DNA from: an uncultured Bacilli bacterium
GTDB lineage: Bacteria > Bacillota_I > Bacilli_A > RF39 > UBA660
Length of the DNA: 15,273 nucleotides
Assembly (NCBI GenBank): GCA_944373065.1
Contig: CALWAJ010000023.1
Span: 1-15,273, forward strand
Direction: 5' to 3'
The translations under genes were made by a program, and so were the position numbers. Shown piece by piece: positions 1 through 6,176 of the stretch. The notes under the pieces are model-generated. The model did not search any database. It was given only the letters and a program-made list of their open reading frames with translations, and was not told the origin of the DNA. The stretch's first letter is position 1. Every line of letters starts with the position of its first letter.

Positions 1-387
1 CATTTAGGTAAAAATACTAACAGTAAGATAATCTCTAAAAGTATTGCAAGAGCAGGTGGTGTTTCCACATATCGTGGTGATGTTAAGATTAAAGAAGATG
101 CCACTAACTCATACTCTATGATAAAATGCGACACTTTAATACTAGATAAAGATAGTATAAGTGATACTGTACCTACAAATATAGTCTCTAATAACACTAG
201 TACTATAGAACATGAAGCGACTGTTTCTAAGATAAATGATGCTAATATTTTCTATTTGGAAAGTAAAGGGATTCCTAAAGAAACTTGTGAAGAATTAATC
301 GTTTTAGGCTTTCTAGAAGAGTTTAGAAAAGAACTACCTATGGAGTATGCTGTTGAACTAAATCAACTTTTGAAAAAAAACTTGTAA
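1..387 (+). CDS. sufB: SufB, Fe-S cluster scaffold subunit (C-terminal part)
   Basis: The open frame runs in from the left edge and ends at TAA 385-387, giving about 128 C-terminal residues. It reads HLGKNTNSKIISKSIARAGG at the start, then a conserved KCDTL segment (Cys codon 127-129) and an IEHEATVSKI segment, and it ends in FRKELPMEYAVELNQLL. These are hallmarks of the SufB beta-helix core and C-terminal helical tail. SufB forms the SufBC2D scaffold that assembles Fe-S clusters in the cytosol; the conserved Cys is a likely cluster-assembly site by analogy with E. coli SufB. In Firmicutes the order sufCDSUB puts sufB last, which fits the terminator directly downstream. No truncation other than the window edge is visible. 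A SufD reading is less likely because of the CD and EHEAT motifs. Confidence 0.93.
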   Translation, partial: HLGKNTNSKIISKSIARAGGVSTYRGDVKIKEDATNSYSMIKCDTLILDKDSISDTVPTNIVSNNTSTIEHEATVSKINDANIFYLESKGIPKETCEELIVLGFLEEFRKELPMEYAVELNQLLKKNL

Positions 388-434
388 TTTTGTAAATTCA
401 AGACTTTTTAGCTTTCAAAATTTAAAAAGTGCCT

Positions 435-490
435 AGAGAAAATTGAAAATTGAGAGCAAAAAAAACTTGAATTTTTAATTTTCTCTTTTT
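435..490 (+). terminator. Rho-independent terminator of the suf operon
   Basis: Arms at 436-451 and 470-485 pair over 16 positions, with one G-U pair at 445. An 18-nt loop lies between them and a T run at 486-490 follows. The stem is AT-rich but long. It lies 48 bases after the sufB stop. Confidence 0.75.
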
Positions 491-527
491 GCAACAAAAT
501 AAGATATATGCTACCTTAGTTGCGAAA
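487..527 (+). promoter_or_regulatory. Inverted repeat abutting the ssb ribosome binding site
   Basis: TTTTGCAAC (487-495) can pair with GTTGCGAAA (519-527) with one G-U, around a 23-nt loop. The right arm ends inside the AAAGGAGG (525-532) that serves ssb. As RNA it would crowd the Shine-Dalgarno; as DNA it could be a protein site. Its left arm also overlaps the T run of the suf terminator. The function is inferred only from position. Confidence 0.4.
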
Positions 528-538
528 GGAGGAATTAT

Positions 539-886
539 ATGTTAAACAGCTTAATCTTAGTAGGTCGCCTAACCAAAGATATTGAAATAAGAGAAACAGA
601 ATCTGGCAAGAAAGTAGGAACTCTTTCTCTAGCTATTCCTCGTTCTTTTAAGAACATGGATGGTGTATATGAAACTGATTTTGTAAATTGTACTCTTTGG
701 GAAGAAAAAGCTAAACTTACTAAAGAGTATTGCCAAGTTGGTGATATAGTTGGTATTAGAGGAAGACTTCAAAGTAATATTATCAAAACTGAAGAAGGCT
801 CTAGATACTTCTTAGAAGTAGTAGCAGACAAGGTTACTTTTCTGTCAAATAAGAAGAAAGACAATGTCAAGAATAATGATAAATAG
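539..886 (+). CDS. ssb: Single-stranded DNA-binding protein, short SsbB-like form
   Basis: This 115-aa protein has one OB fold over residues 1-100. It opens with the family pattern MLNSLILVGRLTKDIEIRET and contains FVNCTLWEEKAKLTKEYCQVGD (conserved Trp54) and GIRGRLQ. It binds single-stranded DNA during replication, repair or DNA uptake. It ends in a basic, Asn/Lys-rich stretch (KKKDNVKNNDK) and lacks the long disordered linker and acidic DDDIPF-like tip that replicative SSBs use to recruit partners. In length and missing tip it resembles B. subtilis SsbB (YwpH, 113 aa, competence-related). The start is fixed by AAAGGAGG at 525-532, six bases before ATG. It sits alone between the suf terminator and a weak hairpin at 875-894. 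A second, full-length ssb elsewhere in the genome is expected but not visible here. Confidence 0.92.
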   Translation: MLNSLILVGRLTKDIEIRETESGKKVGTLSLAIPRSFKNMDGVYETDFVNCTLWEEKAKLTKEYCQVGDIVGIRGRLQSNIIKTEEGSRYFLEVVADKVTFLSNKKKDNVKNNDK

Positions 887-894
887 TCATTTTT
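875..894 (+). terminator. Weak terminator-like hairpin after ssb
   Basis: AATGA (875-879) pairs with TCATT (887-891) across a 7-nt loop and runs into TTTTT. The stop codon of ssb lies inside the loop. With only five base pairs it is a weak candidate. Confidence 0.35.
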
Positions 895-926
895 ATGCTT
901 ATTTTTCAATAAATTTAAAATAATAG

Positions 927-956
927 TTGACTTTTACTGTAAAAAAGTTTTATAGT
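927..956 (+). promoter_or_regulatory. Promoter and candidate autoregulatory operator of the XRE regulator
   Basis: TTGACT (927-932), an 18-bp spacer and TATAGT (951-956) form a good sigma-A promoter. Over its spacer and -10 lies a dyad: ACTGTAAAA (936-944), AAG, TTTTATAGT (948-956), matching at 8 of 9 positions. A 21-bp palindrome covering the -10 of a helix-turn-helix gene is the usual arrangement for self-repression. The promoter is clear; the operator role is inferred. Confidence 0.65.
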
Positions 957-987
957 TTAGTAAACAATTAATTAAGGAGAGACAAAT

Positions 988-1344
988 ATGTTACTAGGTA
1001 AACGTTTAAAAGAGTTGCGTATCTCAAACGGATTAACGCAACGCGAGTTGGGCGAGCGTGTAAATGTTACAAAAGTGAGTATTTGTTGTTATGAAAATGG
1101 CACGAGAGTCCCAACTTTAGACACACTAACAAAATTAGGAAAGGTTCTAAATGTAGATGTAGATTATCTTTTAGGATATGATAATCCAGTCAAGCCAAAA
1201 GGTAAGAAGAAAAAAACTACTAGTATGGCCGAAGAAGAAATTGCCTTTGTTATGGGACTACGTAAATTAGAAGATATTCATAATTTAATAATTGAAGATC
1301 CAAATAAAGCGATTGACATAATAAGTAAGAGACTAGAAGACTAG
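988..1344 (+). CDS. XRE-family helix-turn-helix transcriptional regulator
   Basis: This 118-aa cytosolic protein has a Cro/CI-type helix-turn-helix at residues 4-60 (LGKRLKELRISNGLTQREL, then YENGTRVPTLDTLTKLGKVL and NVDVDYLLG), typical of SinR/HTH_3 proteins. A Lys-rich linker (KPKGKKKKTT) leads to a 40-residue helical tail (MAEEEIAFVMGLRKLEDIHN onward) that may mediate dimerisation or ligand sensing. The target genes are unknown. The palindrome over its own promoter suggests autorepression, and the neighbouring ssb or the surface protein at 1409 could also be targets. AAGGAGAG lies about eight bases before ATG. The N-terminal part uses CGT/CGC for Arg and ACG for Thr, unlike the AGA-dominated neighbours, which may reflect a separate origin. 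Confidence 0.9.
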   Translation: MLLGKRLKELRISNGLTQRELGERVNVTKVSICCYENGTRVPTLDTLTKLGKVLNVDVDYLLGYDNPVKPKGKKKKTTSMAEEEIAFVMGLRKLEDIHNLIIEDPNKAIDIISKRLED

Positions 1345-1370
1345 CTCTTATTTTTATTTAAGAAAAATAA

Positions 1371-1401
1371 TTGAATTAAAGGATAGTAATTAGGATAGAA
1401 T
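1371..1401 (+). promoter_or_regulatory. Possible promoter of the surface protein at 1409
   Basis: TTGAAT (1371-1376) and TAGAAT (1396-1401) are separated by 19 bp, which is longer than ideal. It is the only reasonable promoter pair in the gap between the XRE gene and the next frame. Confidence 0.3.
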
Positions 1402-1408
1402 ATTAGTA

Positions 1409-2059
1409 TTGGGAGATAGTTTTTATGCGAAGAATAAAAAGATATTAATGGTAGTGCTTTTATTTGTAGTAACATTAAATATTAATTATTTAGGAATGAT
1501 GGTTAAAAGCATAATAGTAGAAAGTAGTGAATATAAAAAAGGAAATACAACTAACTTAGTATTTGGAGCATATGATGAAGATTATTATGTGTATAGAAGT
1601 GGGGAACGATACTATCAAACAAAAGATAGTTGTTTAAAAGCTGTAGAGAATGAAGAAGATTGCGAATGTAGGGAACTAGCCTCAAAAGAAGATAAGATGT
1701 ACTGTAAAATAATAAGAGTAAATGGTGATGGAAGTTTAAGGTTAATTTATAATGGGACTGGTCCTACGTCATTTAGCGAAGAAATATCAGGAGTAATTGG
1801 AATAACACCATATAATTTAAAAGTAAATGACCCAAAATATAGTGGCTATACCTATGATAATGGAACAGATTCATTTATAAAGAAAGAGGTAGATACCTGG
1901 TATAATAATACTTTAGGAAGTAATCCAACAACAAACAGTGCTTTATATATAGGAATAGGACTTATCTTAATACTTGTACTTGGAACAGGTGCATATATAA
2001 CTTATAGAATAAAAAATGTTGCAGATAAAAATAAATTTAATATTTGTAAAATATTGTGA
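1409..2059 (+). CDS. Small membrane-anchored surface protein, start possibly frameshifted
   Basis: The open frame begins at TTG 1409 (216 aa). Its N-terminus is a hydrophobic signal or membrane segment (residues 12-33), followed by an extracellular part with a Cys-rich stretch (KDSCLKAVENEEDCECRELA) and the motif KIIRVNGDGSLRLIYNGTGP. Then come YSGYTYDNGTDSFIKKEVDT and WYNNTLGS, and a second membrane segment near residues 178-199 with a short basic tail. RVNGDGS-LRLIY followed by KKEVDTWY recurs, as I recall, in secreted proteins of uncultured Firmicutes; its function is unknown to me. The TTG is poorly placed: GGGAGA (1411-1416) overlaps it and is correctly spaced for ATG 1425, which lies in another frame and reads MRRIKRY then stop. 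One more A in the run 1436-1440 would join that start to this frame as MRRIKKILMVVLL. The gene may be phase-variable, a recent pseudogene, or mis-sequenced. Confidence 0.6.
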   Translation: MGDSFYAKNKKILMVVLLFVVTLNINYLGMMVKSIIVESSEYKKGNTTNLVFGAYDEDYYVYRSGERYYQTKDSCLKAVENEEDCECRELASKEDKMYCKIIRVNGDGSLRLIYNGTGPTSFSEEISGVIGITPYNLKVNDPKYSGYTYDNGTDSFIKKEVDTWYNNTLGSNPTTNSALYIGIGLILILVLGTGAYITYRIKNVADKNKFNICKIL

Positions 2060-2085
2060 AGTCTCTTGTAATTAGAGACTTTTTT
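2059..2085 (+). terminator. Rho-independent terminator after the surface protein gene
   Basis: AAGTCTCT (2059-2066) pairs perfectly with AGAGACTT (2074-2081) around a 7-nt loop, and six T follow at 2080-2085. It begins at the last base of the stop codon. Confidence 0.9.
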
Positions 2086-2094
2086 AACTATTAT
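2066..2094 (+). promoter_or_regulatory. Possible promoter of pyrimidine-nucleoside phosphorylase
   Basis: TTGTAA (2066-2071) and TATTAT (2089-2094) are 17 bp apart. The -35 lies in the loop of the upstream terminator. Transcription would start near 2101, giving a leader that begins about at the Shine-Dalgarno AGGTGAT (2101-2107). Confidence 0.45.
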
Positions 2095-2111
2095 TAGATT
2101 AGGTGATACTA

Positions 2112-3335
2112 ATGATATTAGATATAATAAGTAAGAAAGCTAATAAATATGAATTAACTAAAGAAGAATTAGAAACTATCTTTATGGGATATTTAAAAGG
2201 AGAAGTAAAAGACTATCAGATGAGTGCTTTTCTAATGGCAATTTGTATTAATGATATGAGTGATAGTGAAATATTTGCTCTTACAGATATCTTTATTAGA
2301 AGTGGAGATGTTCTTGATTTAAGTTTTATTGATGCTATTAAAGTAGATAAACATTCAACAGGTGGAGTAGGTGATAAAACAACCTTAATAATCGCTCCTC
2401 TTGTTGCAAGCTGCAATGTACCTGTTATAAAAATGAGTGGTAGAGGCTTAGGTTATACTGGTGGAACTATAGATAAATTAGAATCTATTCCTGGTTTTAC
2501 TGTTGACCTTACTGAAGAAGAGATAAAAAAACAAGCCAAGGAGATTGGCCTTGTTATTACAAGTCAAACTAAAGACTTAGCTCCTCTTGATAAAAAAGTA
2601 TATGCTCTTCGTGATGTAACTGCTACTACAAATTCTATTCCTTTAATCGCTAGTAGCATAATGAGTAAAAAAATAGCAGGTGGTGCTGATAAAATCGTAA
2701 TAGATATAAAAGTAGGAAACGGTGCCCTTATTAAAACAAAAGAAGAAGCAGAACGTTTATCTAGTCTCCTAATAAAAATAGGTACATACTATCAAAAAGA
2801 AATTAGAACTGTTATTTCTGATATGAATAGACCTCTAGGACATAATATTGGTAATAAATTAGAAGTAATGGAAGCACTTGATGTATTAAAAGGTAATACT
2901 AAAGGAAACCTTCTTGATTTATCACTTACTCTAGCTAGTAAAATGGTATCTTTAGGTAAAGGAATAAGTGAAGATAAAGCGATGGTTGAAGTTAAAGAAA
3001 ATCTACAAAATGGTAAAGCCCTAGATAAATTTTTAGAATTTGTTAAATATCAACATGGTAATATAGATGAATTAGAAATTAATGCTAAAGTTTATAATAT
3101 AAAAGCTAATAAAAATGGAACTTTAAAAGATATAAATGCTCTAAATATTGCTAAACTTAGTGAATATTTAGGAGCAGGCCGTAAAAGTAAAGATGAGAAA
3201 ATAGATTATAATGCTGGTATCGTAATAAAAAAAGAAATAGGTGATGAGATAAAAGAAGGTGATATTCTAGCCAGTCTTTATACAAATATTGACAACCCTA
3301 CTTTTAATCTTGAAAGAATATTTGAAATTTCTTGA
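2112..3335 (+). CDS. pdp: Pyrimidine-nucleoside (thymidine/uridine) phosphorylase
   Basis: This 407-aa enzyme phosphorolyses thymidine or (deoxy)uridine to the free base and (deoxy)ribose-1-phosphate in nucleoside salvage. Visible family marks are an N-terminal helical domain, the phosphate loop KHSTGGVGD (residues 80-88), the signature SGRGLGYTGGTIDKLESIPG, and base-binding Arg167, Ser182 and Lys186 in YALRDVTATT and SSIMSKKIAGGADK (matching R168/S183/K187 of the Geobacillus enzyme). It is somewhat shorter than the usual 430 or so residues, mainly in the C-terminal alpha/beta domain, but nothing catalytic is missing. I place the start at ATG 2112, with AGGTGAT five bases before it, rather than at the upstream GTG 2103. 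It stands alone between a terminator and the next promoter. It could be called deoA; the bifunctional pyrimidine form is more usual in Firmicutes. Confidence 0.93.
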   Translation: MILDIISKKANKYELTKEELETIFMGYLKGEVKDYQMSAFLMAICINDMSDSEIFALTDIFIRSGDVLDLSFIDAIKVDKHSTGGVGDKTTLIIAPLVASCNVPVIKMSGRGLGYTGGTIDKLESIPGFTVDLTEEEIKKQAKEIGLVITSQTKDLAPLDKKVYALRDVTATTNSIPLIASSIMSKKIAGGADKIVIDIKVGNGALIKTKEEAERLSSLLIKIGTYYQKEIRTVISDMNRPLGHNIGNKLEVMEALDVLKGNTKGNLLDLSLTLASKMVSLGKGISEDKAMVEVKENLQNGKALDKFLEFVKYQHGNIDELEINAKVYNIKANKNGTLKDINALNIAKLSEYLGAGRKSKDEKIDYNAGIVIKKEIGDEIKEGDILASLYTNIDNPTFNLERIFEIS

Positions 3336-3360
3336 AAAAAATTCTTCTATTTGCTATACT
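3332..3360 (+). promoter_or_regulatory. Promoter of the adhesin-sortase operon
   Basis: TTGAAA (3332-3337), a 17-bp spacer and TATACT (3355-3360), with TG at 3352-3353, form an extended -10 promoter. The -35 overlaps the phosphorylase stop codon. The predicted start near 3367 leaves a short leader with AAGGTGAT (3372-3379). Confidence 0.75.
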
Positions 3361-3382
3361 CTATATAAGGTAAGGTGATTAT

Positions 3383-4909
3383 ATGAGTTCTAATAAAATG
3401 AGTTCAAAAAGACAAATAAAAAGAACTAAAAACAAAAGAAATGAAGAAAAATTTGATAAAGCTTCTAGTGATGTAAAAAAAATAGGAATAGTATCTTGCT
3501 GTTTATTAGCAATTATATTAATAATAGGTTTCTTTATCGAACCTAATGAAAGCTATGCTGCTGTAGTAGAAAAACTTCCAGATAGTTTTACTTCTGTAAA
3601 AGTACCAGAAGATGGACTTCCAGCAGAATTTGCTCACTACATAACATATGAAGATACAATTGTTACCACTCCTAAAGAGTTCTATGGAACAACAGGTGGT
3701 AGCAGATTAGCTAATATCTACTGTATGGATAGAAAACTAAAAATGGAAGGTGGAAGAACCTATGTAAAAGATAAATCAGTAATAGATGCAAGTCTTGCTG
3801 TTAAATATCCTGGTTTAATCTATATTATTGAACATGGTGATACTCTACCACAAGAACTTCTAAATACAGTTTCTTCTGATGAAGAAAAAGTCTTAATATA
3901 TTATATAAATCAATTAGCAGTATGGTGGTATCTAGATATTGCTAATGGTTATTCAAGTGGACCAACTGATCCAGGACGTGATGTAGCCTATAGTGAACCT
4001 GCTGCCCATCAATATGAAAACAACCTTACAGTAGCAGAAAAGACAGCTATCATCAATAATGAAACATATGGACCATATATACAGGAACTATTAACAAATG
4101 CTATGGCATATAATCCTGGTAGTACAACTCCAGCTTTAAATGCAATAGATTCTAACTCTATTACTTATACAATGACAGACCAATATATTGAAACTTCACC
4201 TATCACTGTTACAAGTAATTCAAGTAATAATTTTGTTAATTACACAGTTAATGCTAATAATAGTAATATTCAAGTTTTAAATGAATCTGGTGTAAGTCAA
4301 ACTACTTTCTCACCAAATGAAAGATTCAAATTAAGAATTCCTATAAGTGAAGTAAAAGATTACAAAATTAATTTACAAGTTAATATATCAGGTAACTTTT
4401 CTGTACATAATGCTTACTTCTATGTAGATAGTGTTAGCAGAAACGAATATCAAAGAGCCCTATTAGGACAAATAATTGCAGATAAAGTTAGTAGTGATTT
4501 ATCATTACAATACGAAATTCCAACTGGAAAAGTTAAAATTAGTAAAATAGATGCTTCAACAGGTAAAGGTATAAAAGGAGCGACTTTATCAATAACTGAT
4601 AAGAGTGGTAAAGAAGTATATCGTTATGAAACAACTGGAGAAGATGTAGATTTAACATTACCTGTAGGTACTTATACAATTACAGAAGCAGTAATACCAG
4701 ATGGATATTCTGCAGAAATAACAACAAAAACTTTTGAAATTACTGAAGGAAATACAACAGAAGTAGTAATTGAAAACACACCAAATATACCAGTTCCAGA
4801 TACTAGTAGTAATTCCTTTATTGTCTATGGTATAGGAAGTCTAATTATAATAGCAGGTATTTTCTTAATAGTTGTGGCTAAAAGACCAAAGCATGCAAAA
4901 GAAAAGTAG
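3383..4909 (+). CDS. Cys-Gln thioester surface adhesin with SpaA/Cna-B domain and sorting signal
   Basis: This 508-aa protein is exported and anchored. A long basic n-region (1-31) precedes a hydrophobic stretch (32-51) and a likely cleavage site at ESYA|AV (after A59). Residues 60-250 look like a thioester domain: Cys114 in NIYCMDRKLK and Gln177 in YYINQLAVWWYLD fit the [F/Y]C and TQxAIW motifs that form an internal Cys-Gln thioester used for covalent attachment to host surfaces. Residues 251-378 are a beta-rich linker domain. Residues 382-467 form a SpaA/Cna-B fold, with Lys388, Glu435 (YTITEAVIPDGY) and Asn465 (VVIENTP) as the probable isopeptide Lys, catalytic Glu and Asn partner. The C-terminus has the variant sorting motif VPDTS (471-475), a membrane helix (478-498) and a basic tail. 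The following sortase overlaps it and is the natural anchoring enzyme. ATG 3383 is set by AAGGTGAT. Confidence 0.88.
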   Translation: MSSNKMSSKRQIKRTKNKRNEEKFDKASSDVKKIGIVSCCLLAIILIIGFFIEPNESYAAVVEKLPDSFTSVKVPEDGLPAEFAHYITYEDTIVTTPKEFYGTTGGSRLANIYCMDRKLKMEGGRTYVKDKSVIDASLAVKYPGLIYIIEHGDTLPQELLNTVSSDEEKVLIYYINQLAVWWYLDIANGYSSGPTDPGRDVAYSEPAAHQYENNLTVAEKTAIINNETYGPYIQELLTNAMAYNPGSTTPALNAIDSNSITYTMTDQYIETSPITVTSNSSNNFVNYTVNANNSNIQVLNESGVSQTTFSPNERFKLRIPISEVKDYKINLQVNISGNFSVHNAYFYVDSVSRNEYQRALLGQIIADKVSSDLSLQYEIPTGKVKISKIDASTGKGIKGATLSITDKSGKEVYRYETTGEDVDLTLPVGTYTITEAVIPDGYSAEITTKTFEITEGNTTEVVIENTPNIPVPDTSSNSFIVYGIGSLIIIAGIFLIVVAKRPKHAKEK

Positions 4910-5543
4910 AAATATAAAAAGCCAGCTCTTTAAAGTTGGCTTTTTCTTCCTTATAATAGGAATAATAGTATTTTTTAGCACCCCACTACTTAAATTACGT
5001 GGTGAAGTATTTGAAGAAATGCGTCTTGCTATCTTCCAAATGAATATAAATAAAGATAACACAACTATTAACAGTATAAATACTGAAAATCTAATCGTAA
5101 CTGATGAAAATAATGCCGTAAGAGAAGAAAATGATAAAAAAGCTAACTATACATATATAGGCCAATTATCAATACCTAAAATTAAACTAAAAAGAGGCTT
5201 TGTTTCTAAAAATTCTAAATATAACAATATAGAATATAATATAGCAATTGCTAAAGAAGCTGACTATCCAGATAAAGCTAAAGGTAACTTTATTCTAATG
5301 GCTCATTCTGGTAATGCCTATATTTCTTTTTTTGATAATCTTTATAAATTAGAAATAGGAGATACAGCAACTGTTAGTTATGAGGCTAAAGATTATAAAT
5401 ATAAACTTACTAAAGTATATAATCAACCTAAAACTGGCCAAGTAGCAATATATAGAAATTATAATATAAAAACATTAACTTTAATTACTTGTACTCATAA
5501 TGATGATTATAATCAAACTATATATATATTTGAAGAAATATAA
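4893..5543 (+). CDS. Sortase (cysteine transpeptidase), lacking the usual C-terminal Arg
   Basis: This 216-aa membrane enzyme has an N-terminal anchor (residues 14-31) and a sortase beta-barrel from about residue 85 (YIGQLSIPKIKL). The catalytic His138 is in LMAHSG and the catalytic Cys200 in LTLITCT. It should cleave the sorting signal of the preceding adhesin and transfer it to the envelope. After Cys200 the sequence is THNDDYNQTIYIFEEI, with no Arg at all; aligned to class B sortases the catalytic Arg position (Cys+8) is Gln208. I choose ATG 4893, which overlaps the adhesin end by 17 bases, over TTG 4872. No good Shine-Dalgarno is seen, so translation is probably coupled to the adhesin. 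A terminator-like hairpin (4916-4945) lies within codons 8-18. The substrate assignment is inferred from adjacency. Confidence 0.88.
   Translation: MQKKSRNIKSQLFKVGFFFLIIGIIVFFSTPLLKLRGEVFEEMRLAIFQMNINKDNTTINSINTENLIVTDENNAVREENDKKANYTYIGQLSIPKIKLKRGFVSKNSKYNNIEYNIAIAKEADYPDKAKGNFILMAHSGNAYISFFDNLYKLEIGDTATVSYEAKDYKYKLTKVYNQPKTGQVAIYRNYNIKTLTLITCTHNDDYNQTIYIFEEI
4916..4945 (+). terminator. Terminator-like hairpin inside the start of the sortase gene
   Basis: AAAAAGCCAGC (4916-4926) pairs with GTTGGCTTTTT (4935-4945) with a single G-U, an 8-nt loop, and TTTTTCTT after the GC core. It has the full form of an intrinsic terminator, 7 bases after the adhesin stop and inside the sortase frame. It would allow partial termination, so that adhesin mRNA exceeds sortase mRNA. 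Confidence 0.7.
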
Positions 5544-5563
5544 GAATAAAAAGGAGGATAAAA

Positions 5564-6145
5564 ATGGATTTAAGCTTTATAGATAAACTACTTACTTTTC
5601 TAAAATTACCTTTTGAATCTTTTCTAAATATAGAAATATTTCTAATATTTATTATTCTTTATATATTTTTGCTATATAATGAAAAAAGATGTAATAAGAA
5701 AGTAAAACTAACTTTAATTTCCTTAATAATCTTCTTTTTTGCCTGTTTAGTATTTTATTTCCAAGAAGATATAATCTCTGTTCTAAGTGAAATAATAAAA
5801 ACTATAATGCGGTGTTTCTATTTTCCAAATATAGTATTTTATATCCTAACAGCTATTATTTCTTTAATTATATTAATATATACTAATTTAAAGTCAAATC
5901 TTACCAAACTAAATAAAATAATTACTTATACATTTACTATTATTCATTTATTTTTATTTACCAACTTTATTTCTTTAGCAATTACTAATAATACTTCTTT
6001 AACAAATACTGCTAATATCTATCAACATGATAATATGTTTGTAATAGTTTTATTTAGTCAGATTATCTTTATACTTCTAATAATTTACAAATTAATCTAT
6101 CATTTTTGTTATATTAGGCATAGTAAATTGAAAAATATAAAGTAA
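5564..6145 (+). CDS. Five-helix membrane protein of unknown function
   Basis: This 193-aa hydrophobic protein has about five membrane segments (near residues 23-38, 49-66, 88-106, 118-140 and 158-180) and a basic C-terminal tail (RHSKLKNIK). I recognise no enzyme motif or conserved catalytic residue. A strong AAAAGGAGG (5550-5557 region) precedes ATG 5564. It starts 20 bases after the sortase, as the third gene of the adhesin operon. The promoter of the next gene begins inside its last codons. Its place suggests a role in export, assembly or anchoring of the adhesin, but that rests only on position. It is very rich in Ile/Leu/Phe and could be a fast-evolving lineage-specific protein. Confidence 0.75.
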   Translation: MDLSFIDKLLTFLKLPFESFLNIEIFLIFIILYIFLLYNEKRCNKKVKLTLISLIIFFFACLVFYFQEDIISVLSEIIKTIMRCFYFPNIVFYILTAIISLIILIYTNLKSNLTKLNKIITYTFTIIHLFLFTNFISLAITNNTSLTNTANIYQHDNMFVIVLFSQIIFILLIIYKLIYHFCYIRHSKLKNIK

Positions 6146-6156
6146 AATGATATAAT
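6128..6156 (+). promoter_or_regulatory. Consensus extended -10 promoter before the LTA-synthase-like gene
   Basis: TTGAAA (6128-6133), a 17-bp spacer and a perfect TATAAT (6151-6156), with TG at 6148-6149, form one of the strongest promoters in the window. The -35 lies within the 3' end of the membrane-protein gene. A start near 6163 leaves about a 14-nt leader carrying GTGAGGT. Confidence 0.85.
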
Positions 6157-6176
6157 GTCTAGGAAGTGAGGTAATT

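Noticed and set aside
1348..1370. TTATTTTT/AAAAATAA hairpin after the XRE gene as terminator
   Set aside because: It has no G-C pair in the stem and no T run after it.
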